Shown here in pieces: positions 21,503 to 32,000 of a DNA stretch of 64,000 nucleotides. The position numbers and the translations under genes are program-made. Position 1 is the first letter of the stretch; the number at the start of each line of letters is the position of its first letter. A model generated the notes under the pieces. It was not told where the DNA came from and ran no database searches. It saw only the letters and a program-made list of their open reading frames with translations. The stretch comes from Mesostigma viride (lineage: Eukaryota; Streptophyta; Mesostigmatophyceae; Mesostigmatales; Mesostigmataceae), in contig RPFO01001512.1 of NCBI GenBank assembly GCA_009746045.1, positions 1 through 64,000 on the forward strand, given 5' to 3'.

Positions 21503-21640
21503 GGGGGGAGGGGGCTTCAATGCCCACAGGGGCGGCGGGCGTATGAGCCTGGACAATGGTCTTCCACCTCCTCTTGTCCTGCATAGCAGTCCAAGCAAGA
21601 GAGAGGGAGTGAATGCGATTTTCAAACTGCGCTGGGCAGT
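21503..21640 (-). mobile_element. LINE-B ORF2 C-terminal fragment
   Basis: This matches 60790-60930: a minus-strand region with the cysteine-poor C-terminal end of ORF2 (RIHSLSLAWTAMQDKRRW). It is cut on the right by an AT-rich TACGC-type insert. Confidence 0.65.
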
Positions 21641-21835
21641 GATGGGCCATACGCGATACGCGTCGTACGCGGCCCCAGGTGTATAATGTATAATACGCGG
21701 TGTATAATGTATTATACGCTGATCGTACGCTAACCGTTGAAAACCCCTTTTTTGGCATGATTTTGAGGGGTTTTCAGCATTCTGAGCAACCAAGCATAGT
21801 CTGCTGGTGTTTTTCCATACCTTTTGCCTATTAAT
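21641..21835. repeat. AT-rich TACGC-motif insert
   Basis: This is a non-coding stretch with repeated ATACGC and TATAATACGC words. A similar stretch at 24850-25010 also interrupts LINE-B sequence at the same motif (AGTGATG next to CCATACGC). Confidence 0.4.
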
Positions 21836-23670
21836 TAATTAATTAATTAATTAATTAATTAGGAACATAACTCCGTTGGGAGTATATGTAGCACATAGCC
21901 CTGAGAAGGGGCATATGAGCCTATAATACATTCTAAGCTACTTCCTGCAAGGGTGGGAATGTAAACAACACTTGCTCTAGGTGCACCAGGGCACCCGCAC
22001 CCTCATGGTCTATCACGCTATGCCCGGGTAAGGGGGGAGCATGCCTGTGAGGGGGAAGATCATCATGGCTATACAAGAGCTATGGCATGGCTTCTCAGCG
22101 CAGAGAGTGACTCCCTGCATGGGCACAACATTACTAAATAAGGCTAGGCATCGTCTGGAGTGTGGCACATCATAGGCACACATGTTCATGACTAAAAAGG
22201 CTAGGCCTCAGCTGGTATAGTGCCTGTAGTAGGCGGGCATGTACAAGGCCACTGTCTAACTATTCTACACTACTGCTGTATTCCCCTAGGCTGGGGCTGG
22301 AGTTGCTGGGGCCGCGGTGGTCGAGGGGGTCGCTTGCCAGGGCTTGTGGCCGACGTAGATGGCCGCCCCCTTCCAGTACACCGGCTGGCCCGCCTTGGTC
22401 TGCCGGAGCTGGAGGTAGGTCGACCATAGCTCCCGTCGCCGTTGTTGCTGTGCCAGGGTCAAGTCGTCGTCAAGGGTGAAGAGAGTCTTCTCGAGCCGCT
22501 TGCGGCGTCTGAGAAAAGAAATCTTGTCCGCCGGGGTCTTAAAGGTGAGAACTTAGGAGCGGGGGCGGCCCGGCCTTACCCCGCGCGCGGGGAAGGCGGT
22601 GGGCGGCCAGCTCGATCTCACCAGTAAGGCCCATGCGATCAAGGATTTCTCTCTCAAAAGCACGCGCAAGCTTCTCGGAATTCTCACCTTCCTCCATCTT
22701 GAGATTCTTGACAATGACGTTGAGGCTGCGCTTGGCGAGCTCGGCCTCCTCGCGGAGGTCAAGCGTCTGCCGCTGGAGCTGGGCTGCGACGGCGGAGGTG
22801 GTGGAGGTGGTATGTTGCTTAAGCATGTCCGCCCAGGTCGTGATGGGAGGAGCATCGCCGGCCAGGCCAGCCGGGGCTGGCTTGGCGGCAATGTCCTTCA
22901 CTGCCTGGGCGGTGAGGCCGGCTGTGTTCTGCAAGACCTCGATAGCGATTGCATTATCCTTGAGGCGCTGGTCGATGTCGCGGAGCTGGGCGGTGATGGA
23001 GTCGGTGGAGACGGAGGGGGGGGGATGGAGGCGAGGAGGGTGGCGGTGGCGGTGGGGATGGTGGGGAGCTCAGCAGCCAGCGTGCCGCCAAGTGCCGCCA
23101 CATCTGCGGCAAGAGGGGTCACGTGCTGCTCGAAAGCTTCCTTGAGGAGGGTGCGGATGGAGGCTTCGGAGGGGAAGGGGGGCGGTTTGGGAGCCCAGAG
23201 CTCGGATTCGGAGCGTCCAAGAAGGGAGCAGAGGGCGAAGCGTTGAAGCTTGGGGCGAGGCATGCGGTGAATGATTGGGAGAGCATCGGCGGGGTCGACA
23301 AGCCTGCCGTCACCAGGCCAGCGGCCACGGTTGTGGGACGTGAGGTACACGCACAGGGCTAGAAGCGAGGCGTGATTGCCGTAATAAAAGTCTTCCATAA
23401 TCCAATTGGGGCTGCGTTGCCAGAAGTCGGGGCTGTTGACGTCAAAGGAGCGCTCTTCCCAGGGCGGCTCAGCAGAGCGACTGCGCTTAGGTTCAGGCGA
23501 TGCTGATGGCGAGGCGAGCCCGGGAGGCTGGGCGAGCACCAGTGCCCTACTAGTGTCACCGTTGCCATCTGGGCCGGTGGGCGAAGCGGCAGCCGAAGCT
23601 GCAGGCGTATTTTCATTGCCGAGCGCAGCCGCCAGGCTGCGTTGCGTCGAGAGGCGTTTGCTCATCGTAT
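21836..23670 (-). mobile_element. ORF1-only non-LTR element (family D), near full length
   Basis: On the minus strand ORF1 starts at an ATG (23665, MSKRLSTQRSLAAALGNEN) and ends at a TAG at 22286. In order: an NTD with SFDVNSPDFWQRSPNWIMED, a proline-rich linker, an RNA-binding core (LNVIVKNLKMEEGENSEKLA near 22700) and a C-terminal TPADKISFLRRRKRL / LTLAQQQRRRELW block ending QPVYWKGAAIYVGHKPW. This is the same C-terminal signature as family C. About 400 bp of 3' UTR follow, then a hairpin around CTCCCAACGGAG and a (TTAA)n tail at 21836-21860. No ORF2 is present. Frameshifts lie near 22935 and 22545. Because it reaches the ORF1 start codon, it is the best evidence here for a real ORF1-only unit. 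Confidence 0.8.
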
Positions 23671-24024
23671 ATTGCGTAATAGCGTCGGAAAATTATATCA
23701 GCATGTGCGTCTTAGAAAGACGAAGCGATTGTGATATTCACAGCTGAATTCGGCGCTCAAACGTGAAAGTTATGAGCTCCGACAGCCATGGCTACCTCGT
23801 GGCTCGTGGCTCGTGCATGGATGGATGGATGGATTGGCCTTTTGCCTATACATGAGATATATAGCATGACCTTTGGCATTGCCACCACTACCTAAATACA
23901 AGCTTAGTTTCTAACGGTCTAACTTGATAGTTTCTCTTCAAAATCGAGACAACATGCAACTAAGTATCAATACCAGCCAGTATCAATGCACAACTCACTG
24001 GAAAGGATAATAAATTTGTAGAAC
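23671..24024. other. No gene seen
   Basis: This is the 5' flank or 5' UTR of the family D element, with a short (GGAT)n run near 23818. A related sequence with GAGCTCCG and CAGCCAT lies near 57380-57480. Confidence 0.35.
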
Positions 24025-24545
24025 TCAAGATATGCATGCACTATACATTGCCCCGAGGTGTCGATGACATTGAAGGGCGTCGATGGCATTGAAAGGCGCA
24101 AATGAATGCCTCGCACAGCTCCTCGTCCAGCTGCTCTTTGCTGAGCCCATAAGGTGCGGGCAAATTACCGTCGGTGGATTGGCCCTTTGATGATCCGCTT
24201 GGCCCAGCCGCCCCATGCAGCAGCGCGCCCCGAGGTGTTGCTGGCATGAGCGGACACCCAGTTAAAGGCGTCGGTTTCTACAACGTCTGCAAGCCTGTCT
24301 TTAAGTGCCGCTCGCACATCAGCCTGCTTCTTGGCGTCACTAGTCGCCTTCCTCCGTTCCTGGTATTGCTTTCCTTCTCCGCCTGCTCGACCTGCAGCCT
24401 GTAACGGAGTACTCCATCATCCATGTAGTAGTTATTTGTCTGCTGCCGATTCTTGAGGATGCGCTCTTTGCTAATGTATGTCCAGACAGTTTCGGATGTG
24501 GCCTCTTCTTCATCGGGCCGCACATCATCATCGTGTTCCATTGAC
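24025..24545 (-). pseudogene. Unidentified broken ORF
   Basis: Minus-strand frames read MEHDDDVRPDEEEATSETVW, then ERILKNRQQTNNYYMDDGVL and, after a stop, LPAPYGLSKEQLDEELCEAF. The text looks like coding sequence (acidic N-terminus, regular helices) in at least two frames. I cannot assign a family; a decayed DNA transposase is possible but not shown. Confidence 0.25.
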
Positions 24546-24799
24546 TCACGTGTCAGCCATGCCTGGATGTCGATATGCTACGATCTAGGTGCCAGACGAC
24601 CACGACGTTGCTGGCACACCTTATCACCTTCTTGATCCAGATAAATAGGTGTACGTTTATTCCAAATATACTGTTGCTTATCACCTTCTTGATGATGAAT
24701 CTTCAGCCTTCCCGCCTTCACCTTCCCACCTTCACAAGTCACAATGAACGCGCTTTTAGCTTTAGTGCACTATACACTAGCTAGCTCATCACGCAATTA

Positions 24800-25010
24800 T
24801 TTGTTCCTACTACAGGTCGGCGCGCCGCAGTCTAGGCAAGCAAATGCACCCACCTCGTAAGCCAAAAATATGCCAAAAATACGCGAAAATAAGCAAAAAT
24901 GCGCAAAAATACGCGTTGCGTATGAAAGTACCCCATTTTCGTACGCACCGCTTGCGTATCGCGCATAATACGCTAAATACGGCGTATAATACGGCGTATG
25001 GCACATCACT
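24800..25010. repeat. AT-rich TACGC-motif insert
   Basis: Repeated AAAAATACGC words and TATAATACGGCGTAT motifs lie next to LINE-B sequence. Compare 21641-21835. Confidence 0.4.
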
Positions 25011-27240
25011 GGCGCTGGGACCATGCACTAGGTCAGCCATCAACTGCTGTGGGTAGGTCATGACATGTTTGCCTACCTTCTTAGGAATGTCCTTGGGGCC
25101 AGGCCAGGTCAGGATATGCCGTCCTGGCTGGCCAAGCCGCTGGGGGCAGGCCAGACCGAGGTCGGTGTCTACCTGGCTGGTGCGAGCAAGATGTCCTATG
25201 AATTAATTAATTAATTAATTAATTAAACTCGTGCTCCCGTTGGGGAGTCACGGAGCACCGAAGTGCTTTTAATCCCTGTGTGTGCACTACAGGAGAAAGG
25301 GCAGAGACCCCCAGTCTCCTTCATGCCAAAGGCATGCCACAGCTGCAATCGGGCGCGGCTAGCTAAAAGGACAGGCTAACGATCCGGCAAACTGTGGGTG
25401 CAATAAGACCCATGTGAGCATATCATAGCAAGGAGCGTGGGCAAGTAATCTGAACATAGCCAGGGCGTAGCATGGCTGTACTAGGACTAGGCTAAGGCTA
25501 TGGCTGGTTGTGTACCGTGCGTTGGCGGCACGAGACTAGGTGTGTTGGCACAGCTAGGCAACATTCTAGGCATGGCTGCCTTAGCGGCAGTGACGCCAAT
25601 GGTTACAAGCTAGGGCTATTGCTATTCTAGCCCGCTGGGGGCGTCCACATCTTGTGGTTGATCATCAGGTCCCCGCCCCTCCAGTACACCTTGGGCTTCT
25701 GGGGGTCCTGCTTATGGCGGAGGTATTCCGGCCACAGGTCGCGTCGCTGCTGTTGCTGAGCGGGGGTGAGGTCGTCATCCATCGTCCAGGTGAGGTCGTG
25801 CAACCGCTTGCGACGAGAGAGGAACCGCTGCTTATCCTCAGGGGAGGGGAAGGTGAGTAGGACTGGTGGGGGAGCCGCCTTGTCCCATGAGTGGGGAAGG
25901 CGGTGGCACCCACGCAGTTCTACCTCACCTACCAGGCCCATGAGGGTAAGAAGCTGGTTCTTGAGCTCGTCAGCAAGAGAGGTTGACGTCTCACCTGGCT
26001 TCCTACGAATGCTATCCTACGCTGTCTAATCTCGTCCTAAATGCGAGGCATGCCCTGGTACAAAGATTCTAGATGCCTATGCGTGGAAAACCCGACATTC
26101 AGGGCCTGACGGAGCATCCTGGTTACCGTGCCGTTTAGCTTGGCCGCCAGCGTGTCCGTGAGCGTCCATGCCTCGGCGCCATACGTGAGCACCGTGAGGA
26201 CCAGGACCTTGAGGAGCATGCGCTTGCGGTGCTCGCCGAGGACCTTCGAGTGCCAGTAGGTTTTGAGCGAACGATGCCGAGCCCAGGCCAGGCCGATGCG
26301 GGTGTCCACATCGGCGGCGGTGTCAGGAAGCATGCTTCCCAGCAGTTTAAAGCGATCACGAAACGGGACCTCCGTCCCGTCTAGCAGCCGTGGTAGCGGC
26401 GGGCTACTGGAAGCCCCAATCACCATAGCCTCAGTTTTGACACTAATCTCCAACCCCACCGCCCGCGCCTCCAAGCCCAGACAGTCCAGCCAGGTCTGAA
26501 TGTGCTCGGGGCGCGCGATGAGGGTGGTGTCGTCCGCATAAATCAAGTCGGCCAGGCGGTAACCAGGTTTAACCCCGCCGTGCGCGCTCTCGTTAAGGAT
26601 GTGCAAGCCAGGCTCGAACCCCTTAAGAGCAGTAAAGAGCTAGCGCACGTGCCCGGCGCATGACGTGATCCACGACAATAATGAACAGATATGGGGACAG
26701 GACACAGCCTTGCCACACCCCGTGGTGAAGGGGGAATGGTGGGGTGGTGCCTTCCGCAGTCCGCACTACTGCCTGTGAGCCCTCATACAGTCGGCGAATG
26801 GCAGCAATAAACGCAGGTGGCACTCGATCCAGAGCTAGGATGGCCCAAAGAGCCTCCCAGAGGACCGTGTCAAAGGCCTTGATATATAGTAACAAAAATG
26901 AAGACCAGCGGCAAACTGTCAAGGGGAAGGCGACGCACCTCCTCCATCAACCGGCGCGCGACAAACACAGCCATGACAGTGTTACGACCACGACGGAAAC
27001 CCATCTGAGACTCACCCAGGTGTGGGTCCAGCGCGGCGCGGAGCCTGTGCAGCATCATGCGCATGAAGATCTTCAGCGCGGCGCTCTGGAGGCAGACACC
27101 CCGGTAGTTACCGGGGTCAGCAGCAGAGCCCTTCTCAGTCTTGTCGTACAGCATGACGCGGATGGCCGTCTGCCACTCAGCTGGCGGAGGCTCGAAACTG
27201 CCCAAGACTTCCCATAATTGTCTCACTGGTCAGTACTTGG
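25011..27240 (-). mobile_element. LINE-B copy: RT-bearing ORF2, interrupted by an ORF1-only element
   Basis: Minus-strand frames from 27226 read DKTEKGSAADPGNYRGVCLQ, SQMGFRRGRNTVMAVFVARR, YIKAFDTVLWEALWAIL, GVWQGCVLSPYLF, the catalytic LIYADDTTLIARP near 26550, a palm-thumb region and YGAEAWTLTDTLAAKLNGT near 26170. The sequence is interrupted at 25200-26008 by a family C element and continues at 25011-25199 as the ORF2 C-terminus. RT blocks are related to but distinct from LINE-A. Frameshifts lie near 26900 and 26610. The endonuclease part is missing, so this is a 5'-truncated copy. Confidence 0.9.
25200..26008 (-). mobile_element. ORF1-only element (family C) inserted in LINE-B
   Basis: Minus strand: a truncated ORF1 (from PGETSTSLADELKNQ to KVYWRGGDLMINHKMW, stop near 25627), then about 370 bp of 3' UTR, a hairpin (25231-25258) and a (TTAA)n tail. 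It splits LINE-B sequence that is continuous at 61090-61120. The flanks show a 9-10 bp duplication: TCCTATGAAT on the left, CCTACGAAT on the right. This shows that ORF1 plus 3' UTR moved as one unit. Confidence 0.85.
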
Positions 27241-27289
27241 GTACGATACGCACGCCCAAGCAAACATACGGGAAGCACGCCAGACAGGT

Positions 27290-27755
27290 CCCCTAGAATT
27301 GAATTGAATTGAATTGAATTGTAACATAACTCCGTTGGGAGTATATGTAGCACATAGCCCAGAGAAGGGGCATATGGCCTATCATACATTCTAAGCTACT
27401 TCCTGCAAGGGTGGGAATGTAAACAACACTTGCTCTAGGTGCACTAGGGCACCTGCACCACCCAGAGTTTCAGGCAACACCCAGCGAAGGGGAGCCTGTC
27501 ATAGGTGGGGAAGATCATCATGGCTATACAAGAGCTAGGACATGGCTTCTCTACAGAGAGCATCTCTCTGCATGGCATAGCATGGCGAAATTCTTAATGC
27601 AACATCCATGGGGGTCCCGTTATAGGCAGGGCTTGGCTAAATTCTGTAGACAACATCCATGGGGGCCATTATGGGCGCACATGCGCGTGGGCCACATGCT
27701 AGGCTAAGCCTGACTAATCTACACTACTGGTATGAATTCCCTAGTCTGGGGTCCC
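27290..27755 (-). mobile_element. Family D 3' UTR, 5'-truncated copy
   Basis: An AATTG-repeat tail (27297-27320), the ACTCC-GTTGGGAGT hairpin, then UTR matching 21860-22290. No ORF remains. Confidence 0.7.
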
Positions 27756-27945
27756 CTAGAGTAGGGCTGATATTTGTGGCTAGAGTTGATAGATATAGAA
27801 TAGATGTAGATAGCTGTTGTAGATAGATTAGACCGGTAGGACTGCTTGCATGCACCCATCCATCCATCCATCCATCCATCGGGGTTAATGCTCCGTGACT
27901 CCCCAACGGGAGCACGAGTCTAATGATTAATCAATTAATTAATTA
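27756..27945 (+). mobile_element. 3' end of the family E retroposon, plus strand
   Basis: The sequence mirrors 58525-58740: ACCGGTAGGACTG, a (CCAT)n run at 27848-27880, GGGGTTAATG, the hairpin CTCCGTGACTCCCCAACGGG and a TTAATTAATT tail. Confidence 0.65.
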
Positions 27946-29041
27946 AGCAAACAGGCAAGGTTCCCACCCTGGATGTCGTTTTCGGCGTCAGATTCCCCCC
28001 CTGGGTTTCTGACATTGGTTCCCCCCCCTGAGTTTCCGACTTTGCATACGTCTGACCCAACACGGGTGAAGAGTCTCCAGCGCCGCCAGGGTACGTAACG
28101 GAGAGCACATATACGTACTACGGTAATTATACGGTACATACTTTATAGGACACGTGGCGAATATTAATTTGGAGTGATCTAGGTGGCGTCGATACAAGTC
28201 CTGACTGTGCCGACTACCTCCCTAGCACATATAGTGCCATGGCCCATGTATCACACGTCCAACGTGCACTCCGTTTCGCCCTGACCGACCCATTTTGGCA
28301 AAGGTGTACGCTCAGCCATTTTTTACTTCGGCTGGTGACGGACGGCGCTGGACGTACGGTACAAAAAGGTGTGCAGCTGTGCGCTCAAGTATAGCAGAAT
28401 AGGCGGGTATGAACCCCCCCCCCCCCTTAGGAGTACTACACAAATGTTTTATAAGTGAGACATCGGTCCATGCACTGGATACCAAGTGTATCAAAACGTG
28501 GAATGGTTTGACCGGCCGCTGCTGTTCAAATCTGAACGGATCAGATCTGGTTCACTGAGGGGGCATAGCCGATGCAAGCTATACCAACCAATCTTATATG
28601 GTCGAGGCCAGCAACAAATAGTCAACTAAATGCTGCCGAGTACCAGGACGCGAAAAACGCTAAAGTTCAAATAGCTCCGACAGGTGCCACACCATCCGTC
28701 AGAAGGGGGTGAAGTGAGTGGAGCCGGGGAGACATGCACGCACTTAAGGCGGCGTTCAATCGCATGTATGCACACAAATGTAATGTGAGCATGTGCTGTG
28801 AATCATTTGGCACGATCTCTGGAGGCCATGATGGTCTCCACCATAGTTTCATTATCTGTAGTTTTGTTTACACTATAACCTGTGCACATGCTATACGTAC
28901 ATATAGTATTTGCTGTGCCAGGCCACGGGGTGACAGCTCATGAGGCGCTTGTGCATGGCTGATGAGGCATGTGTCTACATCTTATCCCACATAGATCTAT
29001 GATCCACTTAATGTGATCCAGCATGAATGTCCATCGACAGG
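27946..29041. other. No gene seen
   Basis: This is the region downstream of CFAP298. It contains short C-rich runs (28408-28425, and repeats of CCCCCCTG...TTTC near 27995-28045) but no recognised gene. Confidence 0.4.
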
Positions 29042-32000
29042 TCATCTGAACCGAATGCCCTGGCCGGTTCCTGCGAACTGTGCCTTGAGACTCTTGGGAT
29101 TCGCCCATGCAGAATTTGTAAAAGCGTCTTCATCATCGCCTTCCAATCTCTGCAGCCAAAGTTTGCACGTATGGCCACAACACAAGCAACTTGTAATCTC
29201 CAGCGGAAGTCCTAAACGACAGACCTTAGCTAAACAAGTGACCTCATAACTAAAGCGACTCTATTTGCTCCCCATCACTAGCCCCCCTCAAAAGAACAGA
29301 CCGAAGGTAATGAATGAGCTTGCGTGAATACAACTTTATCACTCAACAGGAGTGATGACCATCTCAGCAAAAGTCATCATGCTCTACCATCCCACCTCCT
29401 TGCTATCCAATGACAAAAATAGGATAAGATAGTATGCACAACAGATGGTCAATTGTCAAAATAGGACGCACTACTGTTAAGCACTTCTCATGTTGGGAAC
29501 ACTACAATTATCAATTTGCTGAAATTGATAAATGATCTAACGCATCTTGAATGTACTAGGTCACTCAATCTAGGTTCTTTACTTCCTGCAAATTCAGATG
29601 CATAGTACTGTTGTCACACAATAACGCGGCCTTTTCGTGTAATTTGGGGGCCTGTAAGTAAGAAAAGAAAACCATTTAGAGACCACGATGTGCTGAAATG
29701 TCCATCCAAACTTACCTGGCTTACCTGCATCTGCCCCACCGCACCCCACCAGTAAACCCGTGCTGCCATGAGCTCACCTTGGCCTCTTCCTGCTTCTTGT
29801 AGTAGAACGCCATCATGGCTTTCTGCGTCTCAGCATCCACGATCTGTTACCAACCACAAACACAATATGCAGCGAGCGTGCCAACCTCATCTGCATAGTT
29901 AGCCATTTCACATACACATCGTCATCTTGCAAGCAGCACACTGAGCACAGCAAGGAGCGCGGCAATGGTGACAGCCGATGCCAGGAGCATCACCGCCATG
30001 GTGACGGTATTATATGTCTTACAAGACTGGCGGGTAGATGCGTGCCGTACAGTATGACTCCCACTCCACAGAAGGATATCAAATTTGCGAACACCCCTTT
30101 GCCCATGTCCAGTAAGCAACGTCAGTTCCGACTGCTGTTTCATAGCGTGAGCTTGCTGTAAGACGGCTGTTTCAGTGTGCAAGATTGCTGTAAGACGACT
30201 GTTTCAGTGTGCAAGATTGCTGTAAGACGGCTGTTTCAGTGTGCAAGATTGCTGTAAGACGGCTGTTTCAGTGTGCAAGATTGCTGTAAGACGGCTGTTT
30301 CAGTGTGCAAGATTGCTGTAAGACGGCTGTTTCAGTGTGCAAGCTTGCTGTAAGACGGCTGTTTCAGTGTGCAAGCTTGCTGTAAGACGGCTGTTTCAGT
30401 GTGCAAGCTTGCTGTAAGACGGCTGTTTCAGTGTGCAAGACTGCTGTAAGACGGCTGTTTCAGTGTGCAAGCTTGCTGTAAGACGGCTGTTTCAGTGTGC
30501 AAGATTGCTGTAAGACGGCTGTTTCAGTGTGCAAGCTTGCTGTAAGACGGCTGTTTCACCGCGTTCCCGTTTGGTTCTTATGGTAACATGACATCAAATA
30601 GATATGGGTCCCATAGGCATCATGGGCACAGTTACCTCCCAGCCCGAACCTAGAGCGCATGCATATGCAAAGCTTACAAAAAAAAAAAAGGGTACCCTCA
30701 AAAAAGGAAACCTGATGCACGGGTTCACCAGGCATGGCACCTCCACTTCTACCCCTTTTAACAGGACACCGGATGCCAATACCTTGCAGAATACACGTTT
30801 CCGCTACCCAGATAGTTCACCGCCGTTAGCTATCCTACTAGTAAGGATACTGTATTACTTGAAACCATACTGGACAGGTAATCAAACAGATCGACTTTCT
30901 GGTGCAGACATATCTGCGCGATCCAAAGAGCACGCAAGTAGATCTCAAAGTGAGGTAACACATGCGGTTGGTGCCAGGAGGCTGGAAGCATAACCTCCCT
31001 CACTGTCAATGCACTTGTCTCTGGTAATCCACCATATTCCATTGATGACGAACATCTTGCATGTACCTACCGGTTCCCTCGTAGGCGCGCCCGCCCCTTT
31101 CTTCTGTAGCTTCACAACCACCTGGCAGAATGTACAGGAAGCAATGAACACACATCAGGAGTTGCAAAGAAACCGCATGAGGGTTAGTTCTCAATCGGCC
31201 AATAACCAATAGACTGTCAAACTTACACAACGTCTATAACATCGACTTTTCAAACACAGAAGGGCGCTCTGAGGCCAGTCACAAGATGTTGACTGTCTAC
31301 CTGCACATCAGCATAGTTGGATCGGCTATGACCAGACCAAATGCAGTCAAACAGCTCTTCTCCTTGAACGTCTGCTGCCGCAAGCAAACTTCCTTCTTGA
31401 CCTTGCCCACACCACCCTCAACTGCTGCACCAATAGAAACAGGTGACGACCTATTGTATGCACAGGTCCCATGCACACACTCAGTGACGTGTGTGCACAC
31501 AACTGGTCGGGTCCCCCCCCGTGCATGCAGCATCAACCTTGGCCTATTCGTTCACCCAGTGCCTAGTATAGCTTCGCAAGGCAATCCCTTTTATAGCACC
31601 CTTACCCACTAACTCACTGTAGTATGACTCCTGCCTTTGACTTCTCATTGAAAAAGCTGCACCATTTCCTGGGCCCTCTAACATGGGTTGTGATGACCTT
31701 GCACGGATAACTGATATTCTTGGTGACTCTGCTGGCAAGCCAGATATTTGGGGCAAAAAAGGCTTGGATGCTCGTCAGTGGGAAGAGTGGGAAGCCTTGT
31801 GCTTGCGTCCGCCACATGCCACATGCTAGTGCCTGAACCTTAACTTGACTTCTAATGCAAAACATGCACCTCTAGCCGAGGGGATCAGTAATTTTCAGTT
31901 CAGTTCTATTTGCCTGCTTAGGCGCCTATCTTTGCCCTCTCATTCACACAGCAAGGCGCCCACCTTTGTCTTCTCGTTCTTGCCCACGCTGTCCTTGAGC

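Noticed and set aside
30155-30558. 32-bp repeats resembling a CRISPR array
   Set aside because: The units are contiguous without unique spacers, in an intron of a eukaryotic gene.
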